From: Synechococcus sp. CO36386bin_37
Lineage (GTDB): Bacteria; Cyanobacteriota; Cyanobacteriia; PCC-6307; Cyanobiaceae
Reading direction: 5' to 3'
Assembly (NCBI GenBank): GCA_011525445.1
Contig: WTGE01000131.1
Span: 1 to 7,630, forward strand
Length of the DNA stretch: 7,630 bases
Numbering within the stretch: the first letter of the stretch is position 1; the number at the start of each line of letters is the position of its first letter. Below the pieces are notes generated by a model. It ran no database searches. It was not told the origin of the DNA and saw nothing but the letters and a program-made list of their open reading frames with translations. Of this stretch, positions 1-7,436 are shown piece by piece. A program made the position numbers and the translations under genes.

Positions 1-894
1 CCTCGGGTCTGGGTCGATTTTCCCGGCGAGCTCAGTCGCCCCAGAAGCCTCAGGGGATCCGGTCCCGTTCGCGAGGTTCGTCTCGGCAAACCCAGCCCGG
101 GGCAAACCCGTCTGGTCGTGGAGTTTCAGCCAGGAATCAACCTCGATCCCAGCCGGTTGAAGCTCATCGGCACGGCAGCCAATCGCTGGAGGCTCAGCTT
201 TGAGGGTCTGCCGACGGCTGGATTGAGACCGATCGGGGAAGGAGATCTCAACCGTGCGGCCGCGGGAAACTGGGGCACTGGATTGCGAATCACACCCAGC
301 CGCACCCCCGTCAACGCGGCGGGATTACCCAATGTCACTCGAGGCAAATACAGGGTTGTGATCGATCCAGGACACGGGGGGCCCGACCCAGGAGCCGTTG
401 GGATCAGGGGCATCCGCGAAAGTGAGATCGTCCTGGATATCTCTCTCCAGGTTGCTCGCTTACTGGAGGCCAAGGGTGTTCAAGTCGTCCTGACGCGAAC
501 GGCCGAAGTGGATGTGGATCTGCCACCCCGGGTCTCCATGGCCAACCGTGTCGGCGCCAACGCCTTCGTGAGCATTCATGCCAATGCCATCAGCATGTCC
601 AGACCGGATGTGAATGGCATTGAGACATTCTTCTTCTCTGGCACTCGATCGGCGCGTCTCGCCGCTTATCTGCAACAGCAAATGCTAAACGTGTCCCCAG
701 GAAGTCCCAACCGGGGCGTGAAGCGGGGTCGATTTTTTGTGATCAGACGAACCACAATGCCTGCAGCTCTTGTGGAGATGGGATTCGTCACCGGAGACAT
801 CGATTCCCCACGATTGGCGAGCGCTGCACACCGAAAACGACTTGCCCTCGCGATTGCCACCGGAATTCTTGATTACCTCAAAGGAGTGCGTTGA
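1..894 (+). CDS. N-acetylmuramoyl-L-alanine amidase, 5' truncated by window edge
   Basis: Zinc amidase that cleaves the amide bond between N-acetylmuramic acid and the stem peptide of peptidoglycan in the periplasm. The reading frame is open to base 1, so the GTG at 118 is internal and the true start lies outside the window. Fragment residues 1-55 (VWVDFPGEL, then VREVRLGKPSPGQTRLVVEF) resemble an AMIN domain, which targets periplasmic proteins to the wall. A linker follows, and the Amidase_3 fold runs from about residue 117 (YRVVIDPGHGG) to the end. The expected metal and catalytic residues are visible in fragment numbering: H125 in DPGHGG, E140 in GIRESE, H193 in SIHANA and E259 in LVEMGF. 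No key residue is missing. The stop overlaps the murI start, so the two wall genes probably share a transcript. The amiA/B/C type cannot be assigned from this fragment, and the signal peptide is not visible. Confidence 0.93.
   Translation, partial: PRVWVDFPGELSRPRSLRGSGPVREVRLGKPSPGQTRLVVEFQPGINLDPSRLKLIGTAANRWRLSFEGLPTAGLRPIGEGDLNRAAAGNWGTGLRITPSRTPVNAAGLPNVTRGKYRVVIDPGHGGPDPGAVGIRGIRESEIVLDISLQVARLLEAKGVQVVLTRTAEVDVDLPPRVSMANRVGANAFVSIHANAISMSRPDVNGIETFFFSGTRSARLAAYLQQQMLNVSPGSPNRGVKRGRFFVIRRTTMPAALVEMGFVTGDIDSPRLASAAHRKRLALAIATGILDYLKGVR
880..886 (+). promoter_or_regulatory. Shine-Dalgarno deciding the TTG start of murI
   Basis: AAAGGAG lies four bases before the TTG at 891, inside the last codons of the amidase. 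It is the strongest ribosome-binding site in the window. It is the main reason for taking TTG 891 as the murI start, since no ATG fits before the N-terminal DSGLGG motif. Confidence 0.8.
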
Positions 895-1682
895 CGATTC
901 GTCTCGGGTTGTTTGACAGTGGCCTCGGGGGTCTCACCGTCCTGCGCCGTGTGCTGGAACGGCACGGTGCCGTACCAATGATCTATCTGGGTGATACCGC
1001 ACGTGTTCCCTACGGCAGTCGATCGCCCTCCGAAATTCGCTCGATTGCTGCTGAAGTTGTGGCCTGGTTGCGATCCCAGATGGTCTCAACCGTTGTGATG
1101 GCATGCAACACCACCAACGCTCTGGCCAGAGACGTCTCTGAAGGACAGGCTGGTGTTCCCGTTGTGGGACTGATCGGAGCGGCCGCCGCGATGGTGCAGG
1201 AATCGCGTGTTGGGGTTCTTGCCACGCCGGCAACAGTGGCCTCCGGGGCATACCGGGAAAGCATTGAGGCATTGCATCCAGGAACCTTGGTGGTGCAACA
1301 GGCCTGCCCTGACTTTGTCCCGCTGATCGAAGCGGGTGATCTGCACTCTGATGAGCTGCGTCGAGCTGCAGTGCAGTACTTGCAGCCTCTGCTGGAAGCT
1401 TCTGTCGAATCCATCGTGCTCGGCTGCACTCATTACCCGATGCTGATTCCCCTTCTGGCCCAGGTATTGCCTCCTCACATACGTCTGATTGACCCAGCTG
1501 TTGCGGTCGCATCTCAACTGGATGCCTTTCTGGGAGCTCCGGTGCCCGGAGGGCATGATCAACCTGTATCGCTTGAAACCTCTCAGATTTACGTCACCAA
1601 AGATGCCGTTGGATTCGCAGAACGAGCAACCCCGTGGCTTGGGCAGAGACCCTGCGTTGAGCTGGTGAATCTGCAGCCATAG
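891..1682 (+). CDS. murI: glutamate racemase
   Basis: Cofactor-independent racemase that interconverts L- and D-glutamate in the cytoplasm, supplying D-Glu for the peptidoglycan stem peptide. The 263-aa length is normal for the family. The N-terminal FDSGLGG (D9, S10) carries the usual substrate and catalytic Asp/Ser pair. The two catalytic cysteines are present, C72 in MACNTTNA and C179 in GCTHYP, with H181 beside the second. The start is a rare TTG giving MTIRLGLFDSG. It is supported by AAAGGAG four bases upstream and by the immediate proximity of the conserved motif. The TTGA overlap with the amidase stop suggests translational coupling of a wall hydrolase with a wall precursor enzyme. A hairpin covers its stop codon, and the next gene starts 37 bp later. 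Confidence 0.97.
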   Translation: MTIRLGLFDSGLGGLTVLRRVLERHGAVPMIYLGDTARVPYGSRSPSEIRSIAAEVVAWLRSQMVSTVVMACNTTNALARDVSEGQAGVPVVGLIGAAAAMVQESRVGVLATPATVASGAYRESIEALHPGTLVVQQACPDFVPLIEAGDLHSDELRRAAVQYLQPLLEASVESIVLGCTHYPMLIPLLAQVLPPHIRLIDPAVAVASQLDAFLGAPVPGGHDQPVSLETSQIYVTKDAVGFAERATPWLGQRPCVELVNLQP

Positions 1683-1689
1683 GGCTGCA
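1672..1689 (+). repeat. Inverted repeat across the murI stop codon
   Basis: TGCAGCC and GGCTGCA form a perfect 7-bp stem around the 4-base loop ATAG, which contains the murI TAG stop. No T-tract follows, so it is not a standard terminator. It could stall or process RNA between murI and the prenyltransferase gene, or it could be chance. Confidence 0.45.
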
Positions 1690-1709
1690 TTCCCTAGGAT
1701 CGACGCAAC

Positions 1710-1715
1710 GAGGGG
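1710..1715 (+). promoter_or_regulatory. Ribosome binding site of the prenyl diphosphate synthase gene
   Basis: GAGGGG sits four bases before the ATG at 1720 and supports that start. Further upstream at 1695-1700, TAGGAT looks like a -10 box, but no -35 lies at a suitable distance, so a separate promoter in this 37-bp gap is only a possibility. Confidence 0.55.
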
Positions 1716-1719
1716 ATCC

Positions 1720-2691
1720 ATGGCCACCGTCACCGAGTTGCTGCAGCCGGTCGAGGCAGATCTCGAGATTCTGCTGAGCGATCTTCGCAGTCTCATAGGG
1801 GCTGGGCATCCAATTCTTCAGGCTGCCGCTGAACATCTTTTCAGTGCAGGAGGCAAGCGTCTCCGTCCTGGAATTGTTCTGTTGATCTCAAGAGCGCTGT
1901 CCGCTGACGGCGAATTGAGTTCACGCCACCGTCGCCTCGCGGAAATCACCGAGATGATTCACACCGCCTCGCTTGTTCACGATGATGTTGTGGACGAGGC
2001 TTCCACCCGTCGAGGCGTCGAGACGGTCCACAGTCGATTCAATTACCGGGTTGCTGTCCTCGCCGGTGACTTCTTGTTTGCTCAGGCGAGCTGGCATCTG
2101 GCCAATCTCGATCATCTGGACGTCGTCAAGCTGCTCAGTCGTGTGATCATGGATCTCGCCGATGGAGAAGTAAAGCAGGGTTTATTCCGCTTCGATACGG
2201 GCCAATCCTTCGAAACTTACTTCGAAAAGAGTTATTGCAAAACAGCATCTCTAATTGCGAACAGTGCAAAGGCTGCCGGAGTTCTGAGCGACTTGACGGA
2301 ACCACAACTTGAGTCCCTCTACCACTACGGACGTCAACTGGGCCTCGCCTTTCAAGTGGTCGACGACATTCTCGATTTCACGGGAAGTGATCAACAGCTT
2401 GGAAAACCAGCAGCAAGTGATCTCAGCAGTGGATACCTCACCGCACCTGCTCTCTATGCACTGGAGGAGCGCCCCGCTCTTTCCGGTTTGATTGAACGTG
2501 AATTCAGCGGTCAGGGTGATCTCGAGAATGCCCTGACTCTGGTTCGTGAATCGGACGCCATTCCTCGCACCAGGGAGCTGGCCAAAACCTTCGCTCGAGA
2601 GGCAAAAGAATCCCTGCAATGGTTGCCTGATTCACCCTCGCGCACCGCACTGCTCGAACTCCCGGATTTTGTTCTGAGCCGTCTTTATTGA
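1720..2691 (+). CDS. sds: long-chain trans-prenyl diphosphate synthase (solanesyl type)
   Basis: Isoprenoid chain elongase that condenses isopentenyl diphosphate with allylic diphosphates. In cyanobacteria the C45 product would serve the plastoquinone side chain. The 323-aa length is typical. Conserved regions in order are GGKRLRP (44-50), the first Asp-rich motif DDVVD (88-92, in LVHDDVVDEA), RxGxxTVHxxF around 98-107, GDFLF (116-120), KTASLI (174-179), the second Asp-rich motif DDILD (215-219) and LGKPAASDL (227-235). The residue five before the first motif is Ala (A83), a small residue expected of long-chain rather than farnesyl or geranylgeranyl enzymes. The solanesyl assignment is inference from this residue and the cyanobacterial setting. 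Product length cannot be read from the sequence. It could share the murI transcript or use its own weak promoter. Its stop faces the HAD gene stop with 6 bp between. Confidence 0.92.
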   Translation: MATVTELLQPVEADLEILLSDLRSLIGAGHPILQAAAEHLFSAGGKRLRPGIVLLISRALSADGELSSRHRRLAEITEMIHTASLVHDDVVDEASTRRGVETVHSRFNYRVAVLAGDFLFAQASWHLANLDHLDVVKLLSRVIMDLADGEVKQGLFRFDTGQSFETYFEKSYCKTASLIANSAKAAGVLSDLTEPQLESLYHYGRQLGLAFQVVDDILDFTGSDQQLGKPAASDLSSGYLTAPALYALEERPALSGLIEREFSGQGDLENALTLVRESDAIPRTRELAKTFAREAKESLQWLPDSPSRTALLELPDFVLSRLY

Positions 2692-2697
2692 GACTTA

Positions 2698-2714
2698 TCA
2701 GAAACTGTTTCTGA
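2698..2714. repeat. Inverted repeat at the convergent gene ends
   Basis: TCAGAAA and TTTCTGA form a perfect 7-bp stem with loop CTG, starting exactly on the HAD stop codon (TCA on the plus strand). The two convergent genes leave only 6 bp between stops, so any termination signal must lie inside a coding end. Neither strand has a T-tract after the stem, so terminator function is weakly supported. Confidence 0.4.
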
Positions 2715-3390
2715 GTTGGTTCTCCCCTTCCATGAGCGTTGAAATTCGGGTGAGTTTTCTGTGAATCAAGTGGTTGGATTCTTGGTTGCTGGGTTCCCAC
2801 GCCGAATCCATCAGTTGCCAGACCCAGCATCCAGCCTTGAGGGCCGACTCGCAACCAGCGAGTGAATCCTCAAAAGCCCAGCAATCGTGACCCTGGACAT
2901 CCAAGCGTTGTATGGCGAGCAGATAGGGATCTGGTGCTGGTTTACCAGCCCGAAGTTCGGGATCATCACCAGTCACGCGGCGTTCAATCAACTGCAACCA
3001 AGGATGGCCGGCTGTTTTATAGACCAACGAATCCTGGGTGCTGCTGGTCACCAGAACCATGGGCAAGCGCCGTGAGTTGCAGAAGCGAATCAACTGCTCA
3101 GCTCCTGGCATAGCTGGGGCATCAGCAACGAGACGCTTTGAGATGGGCTCCCGCGCGGTCAGCAGTTGTTGAGGCGTCACCGAATCGTCCAGCCACGCAC
3201 TCACCAGCCTGGCGTTCTCGTCTCGACGACGCCCCTTGAGCTGTCTCAGTTGTTCGGTGGTAAGCGTTGCATGAAACTGCTCTGTGGCTTCCTTCCAAGC
3301 CATGGCCTGCAGAGGCTCGGAATCAATCAACAGTCCATCAAGATCAAATAGACAGGCTTTGGGTGCTGACAGCCTTCCAGCCTTGGACAT
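2698..3390 (-). CDS. HAD-superfamily hydrolase, beta-phosphoglucomutase/CbbY-like
   Basis: Predicted cytoplasmic Mg-dependent phosphatase or phosphomutase of haloacid dehalogenase subfamily IA; substrate unknown. All four HAD motifs are visible in the 230 aa. Motif I is FDLDGLLIDSE with D16 as nucleophile and D18 as acid/base. Motif II is VTSS (T115/S116), motif III is K150 in GKPAPDPY, and motif IV is FEDS (E174, D175). The stretch between about 25 and 95 is the expected helical cap. The last roughly 40 residues after GCWVWQL are polar and look lineage-specific. The start ATG is preceded by AAAAGG with a four-base spacer. It is transcribed away from acs and converges on the prenyltransferase gene. 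Sugar-phosphate phosphatase is the likeliest broad role, but CbbY/Gph-type names should not be transferred without a substrate test. Confidence 0.9.
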   Translation of the reverse strand: MSKAGRLSAPKACLFDLDGLLIDSEPLQAMAWKEATEQFHATLTTEQLRQLKGRRRDENARLVSAWLDDSVTPQQLLTAREPISKRLVADAPAMPGAEQLIRFCNSRRLPMVLVTSSTQDSLVYKTAGHPWLQLIERRVTGDDPELRAGKPAPDPYLLAIQRLDVQGHDCWAFEDSLAGCESALKAGCWVWQLMDSAWEPSNQESNHLIHRKLTRISTLMEGENQLRNSF

Positions 3391-3394
3391 GTTG

Positions 3395-3400
3395 CCTTTT
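3395..3400 (-). promoter_or_regulatory. Ribosome binding site of the HAD gene
   Basis: On the minus strand AAAAGG ends four bases before the ATG at 3390, supporting that start. A TTGACA hexamer also occurs on the minus strand at 3465-3470, but no good -10 box lies 16-18 bp beyond it, so I do not call a promoter there. Confidence 0.45.
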
Positions 3401-3428
3401 CACTCTTCTGTGGATTCTGACTACGCAC

Positions 3429-3457
3429 TTGGTCAGGACGTTGAAGCCGCCGATAGT
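3429..3457 (+). promoter_or_regulatory. Weak candidate acs promoter
   Basis: TTGGTC (3429-3434) and GATAGT (3452-3457) are 17 bp apart, matching the sigma-70-type consensus at 3/6 and 4/6 positions. This is the best spaced pair I found in the short divergent gap, but the matches are poor. Confidence 0.2.
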
Positions 3458-3462
3458 GTTCT

Positions 3463-3484
3463 GTTGTCAATGCATTTGAACAAC
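3463..3484 (+). repeat. Imperfect inverted repeat just upstream of acs
   Basis: GTTGTCAA and TTG-A-ACAAC can pair as 5+3 bp with one bulged A around the loop TGCAT. It ends five bases before the acs ATG at 3490 and touches the weak AGG ribosome site at 3485-3487. It could be an operator or an RNA hairpin acting on acs translation. It sits in the 99-bp divergent region that must also hold both promoters. Function is unproven. Confidence 0.35.
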
Positions 3485-3489
3485 AGGCG

Positions 3490-5460
<1,971 letters not shown>

Positions 5461-5502
5461 ATCAGGGACCCACCCAGGAATCAGGTCTCTTGCAATGAGT
5501 GA

Positions 5503-5531
5503 GGGGCGATCGATCAATTGCCCCTTGTTTT
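5503..5531 (+). terminator. Rho-independent terminator of acs
   Basis: GGGGCGAT (5503-5510) pairs with ATTGCCCC (5517-5524), an 8-bp stem with one G·T pair and a 6-base loop, followed directly by TTGTTTT. It lies 42 bp after the acs stop. It also marks the last GC-rich sequence before the AT-rich segment. Confidence 0.85.
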
Positions 5532-5533
5532 AA

Positions 5534-5787
5534 AACTTTTTAAGAACACTGATATCCCCTTACATCGATATCAGCAATTCACATCAAAGAGTTCATGCAC
5601 ATTTTTTAAGTAAAACTTGGAAGGTCCCGCTAAAAAATCACATCAGCTTTTGTCTCGGCGTGGACACGATTATTTTTATCATTGTTGGCAGACAGAATTA
5701 TCTTCTCTTGAGAAAGAACAAAGAAACATTCTAAAAGATATTGATCAGAAAGGCATTGAATGCATTTCATATGGTACTAAAATTTGA
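5534..5787 (+). pseudogene. Frameshifted coding remnant, family unknown
   Basis: Two plus-strand frames give protein-like translations that join at a run of six A (5632-5637). The upstream frame, open from 5534, includes HAHFLSKTWKVPLKN. The downstream frame ends in TGA at 5785-5787 and includes LLSRRGHDYFYHCWQTEL and then EKEQRNILKDIDQKGIEC. One missing base in the A-run would fuse them into a single stretch of about 85 residues. The upstream frame has no ATG and begins right after a TAA, so the 5' end is lost or was never there. Alternatively the downstream part is a free-standing 56-aa ORF starting at TTG 5617, without a clear ribosome site. A, AAA, AAT in the upstream frame also resembles a -1 slippery heptamer, but no start codon feeds it. 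I do not recognise the family. It is not explained by either neighbour. I judge a degraded gene most likely, with chance openness in AT-rich DNA as the alternative. Confidence 0.4.
5549..5574. repeat. Perfect 8-bp inverted repeat, 10-bp spacer
   Basis: CTGATATC (5549-5556) and GATATCAG (5567-5574) are exact reverse complements around CCCTTACATC. The 18-bp centre-to-centre distance of the arms is of the kind seen at dimer-binding operators. It could equally fold as an RNA hairpin, but no T-tract follows. It lies at the base-composition border. No second copy was seen in the window. Confidence 0.5.
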
Positions 5788-5869
5788 CGTTCATAAAACA
5801 CGACGCTAAGCGATAAACGGGAAGAAGATGCTAATTTTTCAAGGCAATCAAGATTTCCAGTCAAACAAA

Positions 5870-7279
5870 TTAAAGCTTTTCTCGCCAGATCAATACATCA
5901 TACAAATTTGCAAAAAAGTCGTTATTCTGGACTAAGTTCATATGATCTGAATTAAAATAGATCACATTATCCCAAGGAATAATTGATCCTTCATCAGGCT
6001 TCTCAGTATTTTTGATTGCGTACGCACTTGCTCTCAAAACCGCACCGTCTCCAGCATTTGAACGCTTCACAGACCATGTCTTTGTCTCTGTGTTAACGAC
6101 TAATCCAGCTCCGGTGGGTTGACCTAATCCAGCAAAAAGATAAAAACCTAAGCCTGATGGTGACTTGCTTTCGAGATCTAAGCGCGAATGAAACAATTTT
6201 GCTTGATGCAAAAGCTTTGCTTGAAGAATTTTCGCTTGCGCAGAAGGATTTTGGTTGGTGGTGATTTCAGATGCTATTTGATTTAGAATTGATTTTTGCT
6301 TAGGATCAGACAATCCCCAATTCATTGTTTGCCAAAGGCTTGGATCCAATAGACTAAGTCTTTCTCCATTTTGATTTGATACGTCAATAATATCTTTGGA
6401 AGCCAACAGCTCGTACATAGACGGCATTGTGCCGAGAACTGCTGGCGGATACTTTAACCACTTTATTTTATGCGGATGGAAGCCCTCAACAAGATTGGTA
6501 AGGGCTTCGATTGAACCTCTGTTAGGAGGAGCAACCATAATGATATTTTCAATTCTATGACTACCGCGCCAATCCAGATTTGGGGGCGTTGATTCTGATC
6601 CCAAACCCTGCTCACCATATCGAAGATAATATCGCGCAACTAGACAACCCATTGAATGACATACGATATTAAATTTACGGTTTCCAAAATTGGATTTTTG
6701 AGATTGAAGTGCATTTGATTTTGCCTCTACAAATCTGTGCAGCTCCTTGGCATTATCAGCATTGGACTTTCGCCAATCATAAGCAAATTCGAACAAAGGA
6801 GGTTTTGATCCTGATTCAGACAAGTCACTTTTAAACATGTTTTTATATCGAACATATCCTGATTTTTCGAGCGATTTAACAATAGTTGAGTAGATTGCAA
6901 GATCGACTGACACGAAAGGAATTAAATTAATCGCTACCTTATTCAGCATTGAGAATGGTTTTACCTTATACCGATTTTTTCCTGATTCATCGTCTTCATT
7001 GACCCAAGGAAAAGCCAGTAATTTATTATCTTTTTCAGTTGCTGGCCAATAACTTGTATAACCATAGGAACCCCATGCTGGCTTACCATTGCTTATATCA
7101 ACTAAACTTGATCCACCAATGCCAGGAACAACAATGATTGGATTTGATTCTTCAATGTGAGAAATGATCTCATCAGTCACTGGACCATAACTTGTTGAAT
7201 ATACAAAGCCGTTTCTAGAGCAAGCAGTTAGCAGACCAACAATGAGCAGGCAAAAAGACCTTCTTAATTGGATGTTCAT
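5870..7279 (-). CDS. LCAT-like alpha/beta-hydrolase lipoprotein (predicted phospholipase/acyltransferase)
   Basis: Predicted secreted, lipid-anchored esterase or acyltransferase acting on membrane or storage lipids; the true substrate is unknown. Residues 1-20 form a lipoprotein signal: basic start (RR at 6-7), hydrophobic core, and lipobox LTAC with C20 as lipidated Cys. Residue +2 is Ser rather than Asp. The mature part carries LCAT-family landmarks: VVPGIGGSSLVD (50-61, oxyanion region), YDWRK (167-171), nucleophile elbow CHSMGC with S209, APPNRGS (250-256), GDGAV with D411, and SDHMNL with H446. The elbow has Cys where the usual GxSxG has its first Gly. At 469 aa it is within the family's normal range. 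Q-A-K-L units repeat at about 348-364. Its roughly 38% GC contrasts with the genes to the left, suggesting transfer or island origin. It has a perfect TATAAT box but no Shine-Dalgarno. No obvious partner gene is in the window. Fold assignment is firm; function is inference. Confidence 0.85.
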   Translation of the reverse strand: MNIQLRRSFCLLIVGLLTACSRNGFVYSTSYGPVTDEIISHIEESNPIIVVPGIGGSSLVDISNGKPAWGSYGYTSYWPATEKDNKLLAFPWVNEDDESGKNRYKVKPFSMLNKVAINLIPFVSVDLAIYSTIVKSLEKSGYVRYKNMFKSDLSESGSKPPLFEFAYDWRKSNADNAKELHRFVEAKSNALQSQKSNFGNRKFNIVCHSMGCLVARYYLRYGEQGLGSESTPPNLDWRGSHRIENIIMVAPPNRGSIEALTNLVEGFHPHKIKWLKYPPAVLGTMPSMYELLASKDIIDVSNQNGERLSLLDPSLWQTMNWGLSDPKQKSILNQIASEITTNQNPSAQAKILQAKLLHQAKLFHSRLDLESKSPSGLGFYLFAGLGQPTGAGLVVNTETKTWSVKRSNAGDGAVLRASAYAIKNTEKPDEGSIIPWDNVIYFNSDHMNLVQNNDFFANLYDVLIWREKL

Positions 7280-7296
7280 AGTTGGTTGGATTGGTA

Positions 7297-7302
7297 ATTA
7301 TA
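7297..7302 (-). promoter_or_regulatory. Perfect -10 box (TATAAT) for the LCAT-like gene
   Basis: On the minus strand TATAAT ends 17 bases before the ATG at 7279. A start of transcription about seven bases beyond it would leave a leader of only about 10 bases, without any AGG-type ribosome site. No good -35 hexamer lies 16-18 bp upstream. Confidence 0.5.
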
Positions 7303-7339
7303 TTCACAAACCAAATAAGTTTAGCGCTGAAAAAAGTGA

Positions 7340-7368
7340 TTGACATACATGAAACAATTAGACATAAA
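7340..7368 (+). promoter_or_regulatory. Candidate rightward promoter at the AT-rich edge
   Basis: A perfect -35 hexamer TTGACA (7340-7345) is followed after exactly 17 bp by CATAAA (7363-7368), a 4/6 match to TATAAT. Transcription would start near 7375 and run right, divergent from the LCAT-like gene. No convincing gene starts directly behind it. It could serve the partial ORF at 7536, produce RNA antisense to the 30-aa minus ORF, or be chance in AT-rich DNA. Confidence 0.35.
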
Positions 7369-7436
7369 CCACTGCAAGGAATGGGGGTCAATGATCTATA
7401 TGGAATAGCGGGAATCTAGGCAATTTTACCTGAAAA

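Larger units (their letters stand above)
5461..5869. other. 409-bp region between acs and the LCAT-like gene
   Basis: It holds, in order, the acs terminator, an 8-bp inverted repeat (5549-5574) and a broken coding remnant (about 5534-5787). The last 82 bp show nothing I can name. Composition falls to about one third GC from 5525 onward. acs and the LCAT-like gene converge here. I could not find a convincing terminator for the minus-strand gene: the only nearby stem, CGC-TTA-GCG, is three base pairs and too weak. Confidence 0.6.

Noticed and set aside
118..120. GTG at 118 as the amidase start
   Set aside because: The frame is open to base 1 and the upstream codons continue an AMIN-like domain, so starting here would cut the domain in half.
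1463..1480. Sequence CTCCTCACAT resembling the core motif of the cyanobacterial small RNA Yfr1
   Set aside because: It is inside murI codons, differs from the motif as I remember it, and lacks flanking stem-loops and a terminator.
934..1796. Long minus-strand ORFs of 139-236 aa opposite murI and the prenyltransferase start
   Set aside because: They lie opposite well-identified genes, overlap each other in different frames, and their translations are rich in Arg, Ser, Gln and Pro without family motifs. These are antisense shadows in GC-rich DNA.
5503..5514. GCGATCGA resembling the HIP1 octamer GCGATCGC
   Set aside because: It is one base off, occurs once and is explained by the terminator stem. 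True HIP1 is absent from the window, in keeping with a marine picocyanobacterium.
5495..5533. 12-codon ORF from an ATG across the acs terminator
   Set aside because: It is formed by the terminator stem and T-tract itself and has no ribosome site.
5537..5610. Direct repeat TTTTTAAG at 5537-5544 and 5603-5610, considered as insertion or attachment-site repeats
   Set aside because: Eight AT-only-biased bases recurring within 70 bp of AT-rich DNA is expected by chance; no element lies between them.
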